From positions 1 to 5,986 of the forward strand of contig JAFVEJ010000233.1 in the NCBI GenBank assembly GCA_017476085.1: a stretch of 5,986 nucleotides of DNA. Reading direction: 5' to 3'. This document shows, piece by piece, positions 1 to 5,729 of this stretch. Position numbers and translations under genes: made by a program. The DNA is from Alphaproteobacteria bacterium. Lineage in GTDB: Bacteria > Pseudomonadota > Alphaproteobacteria > RF32 > CAG-977. Below the pieces are notes generated by a model. That model was not told the origin of the DNA. It saw nothing but the letters and a program-made list of their open reading frames with translations, and searched no databases. The stretch's first letter is position 1, and each line of letters opens with the position of its first letter.

Positions 1-161
1 CCAAACCGATCGTTTCGCACTATGAAACGCTGTTAAATTACTTGGGTTGGACGGACGCGGGGCGGGTCATCGCTTCGGGCGTCTGGCCGGTCGGCGCGGT
101 GGAGGGCACAAAGTATCCCCGACAGGCGTATGAATTGGGCAAAAAAATAGGAGACGCATAA
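1..161 (+). CDS. NADPH-dependent FMN reductase / flavodoxin-family protein, C-terminal end (5' partial)
   Basis: The first full codon is at 3 and the frame stays open to a TAA at 159-161, giving the last 52 residues of a protein whose start lies before the window. The tail contains LNYLGW, then GVWPVGAVEGTKYPRQAYELGKK. This pattern (a short GW segment, then EGT..Y...AYELGK) is typical, from my knowledge of the family, of the C-terminal helix of flavodoxin-fold NAD(P)H:FMN oxidoreductases. The similar end of the gene at 2936 (YKQKAYEMAQRL) supports a paralogous pair in one operon. Its stop codon overlaps the next start in a TAATG junction, so translation of the two is probably coupled. The FMN-binding and any cysteine motifs are outside the window, so substrate and cofactor cannot be stated. 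Confidence 0.75.
   Translation, partial: KPIVSHYETLLNYLGWTDAGRVIASGVWPVGAVEGTKYPRQAYELGKKIGDA
149..154 (+). promoter_or_regulatory. Shine-Dalgarno site for the long (exported) flavodoxin start
   Basis: AGGAGA lies 6 bases before ATG 161 and inside the end of the preceding gene. It supports use of the long start that includes the signal peptide. Confidence 0.7.
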
Positions 162-697
162 TGAAAAAGTTTTTATCGGCCGTTTTGGCGGTTTTGACAT
201 TTTTTACAACTTTTCAATCTCGGGCGGAGGACAAGGTAATGAGCAATAAAAAAGCTTTGGTGGCTTATTTCAGCGCCAGCGGAACGACGGCGGGCGTGGC
301 GAACAGACTGGCGAAAGCGACGGGCGCCGATCTGTTTGAAATCAAGCCTGTTCAAATCTACACGGATGCGGATTTGGACTGGACAAACAAGCAGAGCAGA
401 AGTTCCGTTGAAATGAACGACGGAAACAGCCGTCCGGCGATCGCTTCCAAAGTCGAAAACATGGCGCAATACGATGTCGTTTTCGTCGGCTTTCCGATCT
501 GGTGGTATCGTGAACCGTCCATCATCGACACGTTTATGGAAGCGTATGACTTTTCGGGAAAAACGGTTGTTCCGTTTGCGACTTCAGGCAGTTCGGGCAT
601 CGGGGATTCCGGCAAAAACATGCAGGCTTTGGCGCCGAAAGCGAAAGTCCTTGAGGGCAAGCGCTTTCCAAGCGGCGTTTCGGCCGAAGACCTGTAA
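161..697 (+). CDS. Flavodoxin (Flavodoxin_4-like) with N-terminal signal peptide
   Basis: A 178-residue flavodoxin-fold protein, expected to bind FMN and carry electrons. Residues 1-22 look like a Sec signal peptide: KK, a hydrophobic run from about 4 to 18, then a plausible cleavage site SRA/ED. The flavodoxin core follows: strand ALVAYF, the phosphate-binding loop SASGTT (38-43), VVFVGFPIWWYREP (106-119) and FATSGSSGIGDS (139-150), the last two being family hallmarks. AGGAGA at 149-154 sits well before ATG 161. A second start, ATG 239 (Met27), has GGAGG at 226-230 and would yield a cytoplasmic flavodoxin of about 152 residues. The frame stops at TAA 695-697, but the next codons encode KWASEWL before a second TAA at 719-721. 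That matches the usual end of the family, so the last 8 residues appear lost. Fold assignment is firm; location and physiological partner are inferred. Confidence 0.88.
   Translation: MKKFLSAVLAVLTFFTTFQSRAEDKVMSNKKALVAYFSASGTTAGVANRLAKATGADLFEIKPVQIYTDADLDWTNKQSRSSVEMNDGNSRPAIASKVENMAQYDVVFVGFPIWWYREPSIIDTFMEAYDFSGKTVVPFATSGSSGIGDSGKNMQALAPKAKVLEGKRFPSGVSAEDL
226..230 (+). promoter_or_regulatory. Internal Shine-Dalgarno site for a short flavodoxin start at 239
   Basis: GGAGG is 8 bases before ATG 239, an in-frame Met placed exactly at the junction between signal peptide and flavodoxin domain. Both signal and spacing are as good as at the upstream start, so two protein forms are possible. 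It could also be chance, since the codons for the residues after the signal peptide (gcg gag gac) create the motif. Confidence 0.45.
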
Positions 698-734
698 AAA
701 TGGGCGTCCGAATGGCTGTAAAAAAGGAGGCTTT

Positions 735-1154
735 ATGCAAACCGTAAAAATATGTCTTCTGGTCGCGGCGTTGGTTCTTTTGGGAACGGCGGAGGGACTG
801 TCTTTGAGAGAAAAAAAGAACGCGGGCGTAACGGTCAATATCCGTTACACCGGCAGGGACGGCGCCGCGCGCAAGTTCGCCGAAGAAATGGAAGCGAGCG
901 GGACGGCGGCGAAGATCCGCGCCGAAAAAGGCAACCTGCGTTACGAATACTTCTATCCGGCGAACGATCCCGAAACCGTTTTGCTGATCGACGCCTGGGA
1001 AAATCAGGCGGCGATCGACGCGCATCACGCGACGCCGATGATGAAGACGATAGCGGAGTTGCGCGAAAAATACGATCTGCATATGAAAGTCGAACGCTAT
1101 ACGCCGGAAAAAGGCGATCAGCCTGAATCCGACCAAAAATTCATCAGAAAATAA
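735..1154 (+). CDS. Antibiotic biosynthesis monooxygenase (ABM)-domain protein with hydrophobic leader
   Basis: A 139-residue protein. I chose ATG 735 because AAGGAGG (724-730) lies 4 bases upstream and the protein then begins with a short leader; the frame stays open further upstream, but that part only overlaps the flavodoxin gene out of frame. Residues 6-19 are a hydrophobic stretch after a lysine, suggesting a signal peptide or membrane anchor; a cleavage site near 19-22 is not clear-cut. Residues about 31-120 match the ABM ferredoxin-like fold: a first strand VTVNIRY, a central YEYFYPANDPETVLLIDAWEN and then AIDAHHATPMM, where W-x(n)-A-x-x-AH is the recurrent ABM signature. Family members act as dimeric cofactor-less monooxygenases or quinone/aldehyde-handling proteins, but many have no known substrate. 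The tail from about 124 is charged and probably disordered. The stop is 12 bases before the next start. Function beyond the fold is unknown. Confidence 0.85.
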   Translation: MQTVKICLLVAALVLLGTAEGLSLREKKNAGVTVNIRYTGRDGAARKFAEEMEASGTAAKIRAEKGNLRYEYFYPANDPETVLLIDAWENQAAIDAHHATPMMKTIAELREKYDLHMKVERYTPEKGDQPESDQKFIRK

Positions 1155-1166
1155 GGAAAAAAAGAA

Positions 1167-2924
1167 ATGTACGACATATTGAAAACAATCACTTCTCCGG
1201 CGGACGTGAAAAAATTGAATCCCGCCGAACTGGAAACGTTGGCGGGCGACATCCGCGAAGCCTTGTTCAACCGTCTGACGAAAATAGGCGGACACTTCGG
1301 GCCGAACTTCGGCATCGTCGAAGCGACGATCGCTTTGCACTATGTGTTTGATTCGCCGAAAGACAAATTCGTTTTCGACGTGTCGCATCAAAGCTATCCG
1401 CATAAAATGCTGACGGGACGCAAAGACGGCTATATTAAAGACGAATGCTTCAAAGAGGATTCCGGTTACACGAACCCCGAAGAAAGCGAACACGACCTGT
1501 TCAACGTCGGGCACACGTCCACGTCCGTTTCTTTGGCGACCGGTCTGGCAAAAGCGCGCGATTTGAAAGGCGGCAAAGAAAACGTCGTCGCGTTGATCGG
1601 CGACGGATCCCTTTCGGGCGGTGAAGCTTTGGAAGCTTTGGATTTCGCGGGTTCGGAACTGAACTCGAATTTGATTATCATCGTCAACGATAATCAGCAG
1701 TCCATCGCCGAAGTACACGGCGGGCTGTATAAAAACCTGAACGAACTGCGCGAAACGAAAGGCGCGGCGGCCAACAATCTTTTTAAAGCTCTGGGGTTGG
1801 ATTACGTCTACGAGGAAAACGGCAACGACATTCAGGCGATGATCAGGCTGTTCCGAAAAGTCAAAGACATAGATCATCCGATCGTCGTTCATATCAACAC
1901 GCAGAAAGGAAAAGGATATAAGTTGGCGGAGGAAATCCGCGAAGCCTGGCACTGGTGCATGCCGTTCGACAAGGAAACGGGACAATGGAACGTTTCCTTC
2001 CCCGATGAAAGCTATACCGGTCTGACGTGCGGCTACATTATGGACAAGGCGAAAAAGGACAAGGATTTCGTCGTCATCACGCCCGCGATGCCGATGACCG
2101 CCGGTCTGAGCGCCGATCTGCGCGCGCAACTGGGGGCGCAATACGTCGATGTCGGCATCGCCGAAGAACATGCCGTCGCGATGGCTTCGGGCGTCGCCAA
2201 AGCCGGCGGAAAGCCGCTGGTCGTTACGAATTCGACGTTCATTCAACGCACTTACGACCAGATTTCTCAGGACGTCTGCATCAACAACAATCCGGTTACG
2301 ATTTTGCTGAACTACGCTTCTTTCGACGGATTGACCGACGTAACGCATCTGGGGATATTTACGATTCCCGCTTTTGCGAACATTCCGAATCTGGTTATTC
2401 TGGCGCCGACTTCGAAAGAGGAATACCTCGCGATGCTCGACTGGTCGGTGGATCAGAGGGAACACCCCGTGATGATCATTATGCCCGGAAACGAGGTAAC
2501 GTCGCGCGTTACCGATACGGATTTCGGCAACATCAACACGTCGAAAATCGAACGGGCGGGCGAAAAAGTCGCGATTATGGCTCTGGGCGATTTCTATCAG
2601 CGCGGGCAGGAACTGGCGGAACAGATCGAAAAGGAATGCGGATTCAAACCGACTTTGATCAATCCGCGTTTCGCGTCCGGTCTTGATGAAAAAATGCTGA
2701 ACGGTTTGACAAAAGATCACCGGCTTGTCCTGACGTTGGAAGACGGCGTCATAGATGGCGGTTTCGGACAGAGGGTCGCGGCGTTCTATGCAGCATCGGA
2801 GATGAAAGTCAGAAACTACGGTCTGCATAAGGAGTTCTATGACCGTTACGATCCGCAGGAATTATTAAAACAGCTCGGTATGACGACGGAACAGATCGTC
2901 GCCGATGTCAAAAAATCGGTATAG
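1167..2924 (+). CDS. 1-deoxy-D-xylulose-5-phosphate synthase-like TPP enzyme (short subfamily)
   Basis: A 585-residue transketolase-family enzyme; canonical DXS is about 620. DXS condenses pyruvate and glyceraldehyde 3-phosphate to DXP, precursor of MEP isoprenoids, thiamine and pyridoxal phosphate. The TPP half is clear: GGHFGPN (His43), SHQSYPHK (His74), VGHTSTS (115-120), the metal/TPP motif GDGSLSGG (145-152) and NDN (174-176). The pyrimidine half has DVGIAEEHAV with the expected catalytic Glu333, then QRTYDQ (Arg361). A transketolase C-terminal domain ends the protein. By motif alignment from memory, positions equal to E. coli Tyr392, Arg420 and Arg478, tied to the donor-acceptor/phosphate pocket, are Asn355, a Tyr in LNYAS, and missing in MIIMPGNEV. 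So acceptor specificity may differ and I withhold the symbol dxs. Similar short proteins occur, as I recall, in Firmicutes, which would fit transfer. AAGGA at 1153-1157 overlaps the previous stop. Confidence 0.85.
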   Translation: MYDILKTITSPADVKKLNPAELETLAGDIREALFNRLTKIGGHFGPNFGIVEATIALHYVFDSPKDKFVFDVSHQSYPHKMLTGRKDGYIKDECFKEDSGYTNPEESEHDLFNVGHTSTSVSLATGLAKARDLKGGKENVVALIGDGSLSGGEALEALDFAGSELNSNLIIIVNDNQQSIAEVHGGLYKNLNELRETKGAAANNLFKALGLDYVYEENGNDIQAMIRLFRKVKDIDHPIVVHINTQKGKGYKLAEEIREAWHWCMPFDKETGQWNVSFPDESYTGLTCGYIMDKAKKDKDFVVITPAMPMTAGLSADLRAQLGAQYVDVGIAEEHAVAMASGVAKAGGKPLVVTNSTFIQRTYDQISQDVCINNNPVTILLNYASFDGLTDVTHLGIFTIPAFANIPNLVILAPTSKEEYLAMLDWSVDQREHPVMIIMPGNEVTSRVTDTDFGNINTSKIERAGEKVAIMALGDFYQRGQELAEQIEKECGFKPTLINPRFASGLDEKMLNGLTKDHRLVLTLEDGVIDGGFGQRVAAFYAASEMKVRNYGLHKEFYDRYDPQELLKQLGMTTEQIVADVKKSV

Positions 2925-2935
2925 AAAGACAAGCT

Positions 2936-3601
2936 ATGAAAAAAGTTGTTATTTTGAACGGCAGTCCCCGAAAAAATTTCAATACGGCGACGTTGCTGAA
3001 AGAAGCGCAGAGGGGCGCGGAAGACGCCGGCGCGCAAGTCGAATTCGTTCATCTGTATGATTTGAACTATAAAGGTTGTGTCAGTTGTCTTGTTTGCAAA
3101 AGAAAAGGAAACACGACAAACGGCCTGTGCTTTTATAAGGACGATTTGCGCCCCGTTCTGGAAAAATGTCTGGCTGCCGACGCCGTCATTGTCGGCAGTC
3201 CGGTTTATCATTCCTATCCGACCGGAATGTTCAGAAGCTTTCTGGAACGGTTCATGTTTCCCGCACACACCTATATGAAGGACGGGAAAGGCGGGGTAAA
3301 AAGAGTATTGGACAAAACGCTTCCCGTCGGCGTCATTATGACGATGAACTGTCCCGAAAATTTGGCGGAAAAAATCAACTACCTGACGGTTCTTGATGAA
3401 AACGAAAACAGCCTGCGCCATGTGTTCGGATATTCGGAAACGCTTTATGCCTATGATACATATCAGTTTACCGACTATTCCAAGTACGACTGCGATTTAT
3501 TCGACGAACCGCACAAAGCGCGGGTGCGGGAAACGGATTTTCCGGTTTACAAGCAAAAAGCCTATGAAATGGCGCAAAGATTGTTAAATATAACCGACTA
3601 A
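2936..3601 (+). CDS. NAD(P)H-dependent FMN reductase-like flavoprotein with four-cysteine cluster
   Basis: A 221-residue soluble flavodoxin-fold protein with no signal peptide. The N-terminus VVILNGSPRKNFNTATLL (4-21) is the FMN phosphate-binding segment of NADPH-dependent FMN reductase/iron-sulfur flavoprotein relatives, and VIVGSPVYHSYPTGMFRSFLER (about 93-114) is the second flavin-loop signature. Between them lies C48-x2-C51-x2-C54-x10-C65, then KDDL. Iron-sulfur flavoproteins use a compact cysteine cluster at this place for a [4Fe-4S] centre; the longer last spacing here leaves open whether a cluster is bound, or zinc, or whether the cysteines are redox active. The C-terminal helix resembles that of the partial protein at the left edge. 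It begins 11 bases after the DXS-like stop with only a weak Shine-Dalgarno (GAAAG at 2924-2928) and is the last gene before the terminator. Substrate unknown. Confidence 0.85.
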   Translation: MKKVVILNGSPRKNFNTATLLKEAQRGAEDAGAQVEFVHLYDLNYKGCVSCLVCKRKGNTTNGLCFYKDDLRPVLEKCLAADAVIVGSPVYHSYPTGMFRSFLERFMFPAHTYMKDGKGGVKRVLDKTLPVGVIMTMNCPENLAEKINYLTVLDENENSLRHVFGYSETLYAYDTYQFTDYSKYDCDLFDEPHKARVRETDFPVYKQKAYEMAQRLLNITD

Positions 3602-3630
3602 AAAAATCCCCGCAAACGCGGGGATTTTTT
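3602..3630. terminator. Rho-independent, probably bidirectional terminator
   Basis: An 8-bp stem, ATCCCCGC (3606-3613) and GCGGGGAT (3618-3625), closes a 4-base AAAC loop. It is flanked by an A-run on the left and six T on the right (3625-3630), so it has a U-tract when read from either strand. It sits directly after the operon stop at 3601 and before the end (3646) of the convergent gene, and so can serve both. Confidence 0.93.
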
Positions 3631-3645
3631 GTATCAAAAGAATTT

Positions 3646-4650
3646 CTAGCGACCGCCCTTGCCTTTTGAAGCGTTGCGGATAGCCGCATTGGCATTCTCT
3701 TTTGCCTTTGCTTTTTTCATTTCTTCGCGAACCGTCGTATAAGATCCGTCTGCATGTCCGACATGAATCTTGTCTAATCCCAACCGTTCGGCCGAACGAT
3801 TTTGACGTCTGATGAACGTTTTTAATGTCTGGATCATCGTATTGGCTTGCTTTTCGCTGACATTCAGCTTTTCTGGCGATTCCAGTTTTTTCGGATTTTG
3901 GATATAGCATTCGCCGTTCGAATCCAAGCACAGTTTCTGCGCCATTTTCTTTACGTCCATATCCGTTCTGAAATCGGCCGAATCATTGTTTTTGACAATC
4001 TCTTTCATAAAATCAATGTATTGATCGGCATAGCCCGGCTTAACAGGCAAATTGTACCATTCCATAAAAGCGGCGTCGCGCGCTTTATTCCAATCATGAG
4101 ATTTTGCAAATTCTTTTTCAAAGGCCGTGCTCATCGGTGCATAAGCGGTTTTCTGATGCGCTTCAAAAATCGAATTATCGCCCTGCTCCATCATCTGATG
4201 CGCCAAAACGCATTCGGCGGCACAGGCGTCAGCTTCAATCATAAAGCCGTTCTTTAACAAAGTTTCCGGCGTCATATCGGAAGACGTGTTTGTCATAATG
4301 GAATCCTGACGCGCATGGCGAACTTCGTGAACGAAGGTAATCGCCAAATCTTCATCAGAAAAACGAGGGCTGAGCGCGACAATATTTTCTTCGGGGCTGA
4401 AATAACCGTAATACGGCATTTTTTCAAAGATCAGCTTCGATCCCTTTTCTTCCAAAAACTCCAGCGTTTCGCGGCCGATCTGGCTCTTTTTCAGCATTTT
4501 TTTCAGCCGTTCCATACGTTCCGGCGACTGATCGTATTTCTGGTCGTTATTAAACGCTTTTTTCAGAGTCCCTCTGGATGTTTCATTTTCAACACCGCTG
4601 GGAAATCTGCGAACATAGACGTTTTTTAAAAAATCTTCGTATTTGGACAT
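3646..4650 (-). CDS. Putative zinc metallopeptidase, DUF6782-like, with basic C-terminal tail
   Basis: A 334-residue protein with a gluzincin-like active site: FVHEVRHARQ gives HExxH (His108, Glu109, His112), and EADACAAE (139-146) 27 residues later offers Glu139 as third metal ligand. HEVRHARQ plus EADA resembles the putative metallopeptidase family DUF6782 as I remember it; I have not searched. Residues about 74-95 (IFEKMPYYGYFSPEENIVAL) would be the strand before the helix. There is no signal peptide or membrane segment. The protein is rich in Lys and Glu, and the last 35 residues are basic and Ala/Lys/Asn-rich (KAKAKENANAA, SKGKGGR), probably unstructured. ATG 4650 has GGAAG (4661-4665 on the opposite strand) 10 bases upstream and a promoter before it. 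It is convergent to the redox operon and downstream of the LysR gene on the same strand, but with its own promoter. Substrate unknown; possibilities are a housekeeping protease or a translocated effector. Confidence 0.75.
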   Translation of the reverse strand: MSKYEDFLKNVYVRRFPSGVENETSRGTLKKAFNNDQKYDQSPERMERLKKMLKKSQIGRETLEFLEEKGSKLIFEKMPYYGYFSPEENIVALSPRFSDEDLAITFVHEVRHARQDSIMTNTSSDMTPETLLKNGFMIEADACAAECVLAHQMMEQGDNSIFEAHQKTAYAPMSTAFEKEFAKSHDWNKARDAAFMEWYNLPVKPGYADQYIDFMKEIVKNNDSADFRTDMDVKKMAQKLCLDSNGECYIQNPKKLESPEKLNVSEKQANTMIQTLKTFIRRQNRSAERLGLDKIHVGHADGSYTTVREEMKKAKAKENANAAIRNASKGKGGR

Positions 4651-4686
4651 GGCACTTTAACTTCCATTAATAACAATAACAATTTC

Positions 4687-4714
4687 AGAATAACTTTTGT
4701 GACAAAAATGTCAA
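4687..4714 (-). promoter_or_regulatory. Candidate sigma-70 promoter of the metallopeptidase gene
   Basis: Read on the minus strand, a perfect -35 TTGACA (4714-4709), preceded by C as in many alphaproteobacterial promoters, is followed by a 16-base spacer and TATTCT (4692-4687), 4 of 6 to the -10 consensus. Transcription would start near 4680, leaving a leader of about 30 bases that includes the GGAAG ribosome site. Confidence 0.6.
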
Positions 4715-4742
4715 GTTTTTTGTATAAAAATTTTCACAAAAA
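4700..4742. promoter_or_regulatory. Two operator-like inverted repeats upstream of the metallopeptidase gene
   Basis: TGACA (4700-4704) and TGTCA (4709-4713), separated by AAAA, form a perfect 5-bp dyad that overlaps the -35 box. A second dyad, TTTTTGT (4717-4723) and ACAAAAA (4736-4742) around 12 A/T-rich bases, lies just upstream of it. The first is well placed for a repressor, the second for an activator, or as a weak terminator for the LysR transcript. The gap 4651-4749 is very A/T-rich, so chance symmetry is a real alternative. Confidence 0.35.
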
Positions 4743-4749
4743 TCCTTTT

Positions 4750-5619
4750 TTATGCTTTTTTCAATTCTTCCAGCAAAAGAGCGGCAATCGGAGAAAAAAC
4801 CTGAGATTTACGCCAAATCAGCTTCATTTCCGACGGCGGAATATTTTCAAGCGGAATGAACTTTAAATCGCTGTTTTCATGCGTATCCGCCAAACGGTCG
4901 TAAGATACGGCGTAACCGACGCTTTCGCGTACCATAATAAAAGCGTTATAGCCCAGATTGAAGGTAGCGACGATATTCAGCTTGTCTAAATCAGCGCCGA
5001 ACCATTTCGGAAAATCGATATTGATTCCTTGCCGCGAACAAATCAGCGGCAGATGATATAAATCGCCGACGTTCATACTCTTCCTATCAGCCAAAGGATC
5101 GTCTTTGCGCATAACGACGCCCCAAATGTCATGTGCCGGAATATCCAGATAAGCGTATTTATTCAAATCGACATAATCCATTACCAACGCAAAATCCAAC
5201 AAGCCCCTGTCCAGTCGCTCCGTTACGTCGGCCAGATTGCCGCTGTACAGGTTGCAGCGGATGCGGGGATATTTGCTTTGAACCGCTTTGACCGCACGGG
5301 CAAAGTATTTAATCGAAGCCGATTCGGGGCATCCGACATAAATATCCCCCTCATAAGCTTTTTGGTCGGATTTGAACTCCGCAACAGTCCTGTTTGCCAA
5401 AGTAACGATATCTTCCGCCCGTTTTTGCAACGTCCGTCCCGCCGCAGTCAGTTTGATATTGTAATTCGTGCGCGTAAACAACTTCTGTCCCAATTCGGCT
5501 TCTAGATCTTTCAGCTGTTTGGACATTGTCGGCTGAGTAACGTTCAGCTTTTGCGCGGCTTTGGTCATGCTGCCTTCCCGCGCGGCTTCCAAAAAATATT
5601 TTAAAACGCGTATTTCCAT
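4750..5619 (-). CDS. LysR-type transcriptional regulator
   Basis: A 289-residue protein, normal for LysR regulators (about 290-330). Residues 1-60 are the winged helix-turn-helix: YFLEAAREGSMTKAA then LNVTQPTMSKQLKDLEAELG and LFTRT, followed by a linker helix to about 88. The effector domain starts at GDIYVGCPES (91-100) and includes the typical DFALVMDY and GVVMRKDDPLAD segments, ending in LLLEELKKA. I start it at ATG 5619 because MEIRVLKYFLEAA is the usual LysR beginning. The frame is open upstream to a TTG at 5724, but that extension would be hydrophobic, atypical and would fill the intergenic region. No good Shine-Dalgarno precedes 5619. It is divergent from the lipoprotein gene at 5739, which, with itself, is the likeliest target. 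The effector molecule cannot be told from sequence. Confidence 0.92.
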   Translation of the reverse strand: MEIRVLKYFLEAAREGSMTKAAQKLNVTQPTMSKQLKDLEAELGQKLFTRTNYNIKLTAAGRTLQKRAEDIVTLANRTVAEFKSDQKAYEGDIYVGCPESASIKYFARAVKAVQSKYPRIRCNLYSGNLADVTERLDRGLLDFALVMDYVDLNKYAYLDIPAHDIWGVVMRKDDPLADRKSMNVGDLYHLPLICSRQGINIDFPKWFGADLDKLNIVATFNLGYNAFIMVRESVGYAVSYDRLADTHENSDLKFIPLENIPPSEMKLIWRKSQVFSPIAALLLEELKKA

Positions 5620-5625
5620 ACTTTG

Positions 5626-5654
5626 ATTATGATTTAAGATATAGAAAAATTCAA
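5626..5654 (-). promoter_or_regulatory. Candidate promoter of the LysR gene, giving a near-leaderless transcript
   Basis: On the minus strand TTGAAT (5654-5649, 4 of 6 to the -35 consensus), a 17-base spacer and CATAAT (5631-5626, 5 of 6 to the -10) form a well-spaced pair. The transcription start would fall at about 5619, on the A of the LysR ATG. That agrees with the missing Shine-Dalgarno site, but the region is A/T-rich and such matches arise easily. Confidence 0.45.
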
Positions 5655-5670
5655 TAATTAAATATAGAAA
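5639..5670 (+). repeat. Direct repeat ATATAGAAA (two copies, 23-base period)
   Basis: ATATAGAAA occurs at 5639-5647 and again at 5662-5670, flanking the LysR-box-like dyad. A 23-base period is about two helical turns, as expected for two half-sites on one DNA face. It may be regulatory or chance in A/T-rich DNA. Confidence 0.35.
5650..5662. promoter_or_regulatory. LysR-box-like T-N11-A dyad
   Basis: TTCAATAATTAAA is an imperfect palindrome (5 of 6 pairs around the central A) with the T-N11-A form of LysR-family sites. It overlaps the candidate LysR -35, where binding would repress the regulator's own gene while being upstream of the divergent gene. The A/T-rich context keeps confidence low. 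Confidence 0.35.
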
Positions 5671-5699
5671 TAAAATATTTGATATATCCAAAGACTTCT

Positions 5700-5729
5700 C
5701 TATCATGAAAAGAAAAACTATCAATGAAA
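5700..5729 (+). repeat. Near-identical direct repeat CTATC(A)ATGAAA before the lipoprotein gene
   Basis: CTATCATGAAA (5700-5710) and CTATCAATGAAA (5718-5729) differ by one inserted A and start 18 bases apart. The second copy runs into the ribosome site (AAAGGA, 5727-5732), so it lies in the likely untranslated leader. It could be a small local duplication or a binding site. Confidence 0.45.

Noticed and set aside
474..734. Upstream extension of the ABM frame to an ATG at 474.
   Set aside because: It overlaps the flavodoxin gene out of frame and gives an Arg/Lys-rich peptide. ATG 735 has a strong AAGGAGG and yields a sensible leader.
534..2828. A 764-codon open frame on the minus strand, opposite the flavodoxin end, ABM and DXS-like genes.
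   Set aside because: Its codons line up exactly with the sense codons of both the ABM and DXS-like genes, so its stops would need sense TTA, CTA or TCA codons, which these genes avoid through this stretch. The protein is low-complexity, rich in Arg/Phe/Val/Asp and has no recognisable domain. It is an effect of codon bias.
1..3601. Stop-codon reassignment as an explanation for the in-frame TAA in the flavodoxin gene.
   Set aside because: Neighbouring genes clearly end at TAA (161, 1154, 3601) or TAG (2924), and Trp is coded by TGG, so the standard code holds. No TGA stop was seen in the window, but seven stops are too few to mean anything.
3847..4629. Plus-strand open frames (3847-4257 and 4315-4629) opposite the metallopeptidase.
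   Set aside because: They are Phe/Ile/Arg-rich antisense shadows of a gene with a convincing zinc motif on the other strand.
4698..4714. TGTGACAAAAATGTCAA as a CRP/FNR-type site.
   Set aside because: Only one half resembles TGTGA, and the other half-site and the 6-base centre do not fit. It is better described as the short TGACA/TGTCA dyad.
5620..5724. Long form of the LysR protein starting at TTG 5724.
   Set aside because: The 35 extra residues are hydrophobic and unlike LysR N-termini, have no ribosome site, and would consume the divergent promoter region.
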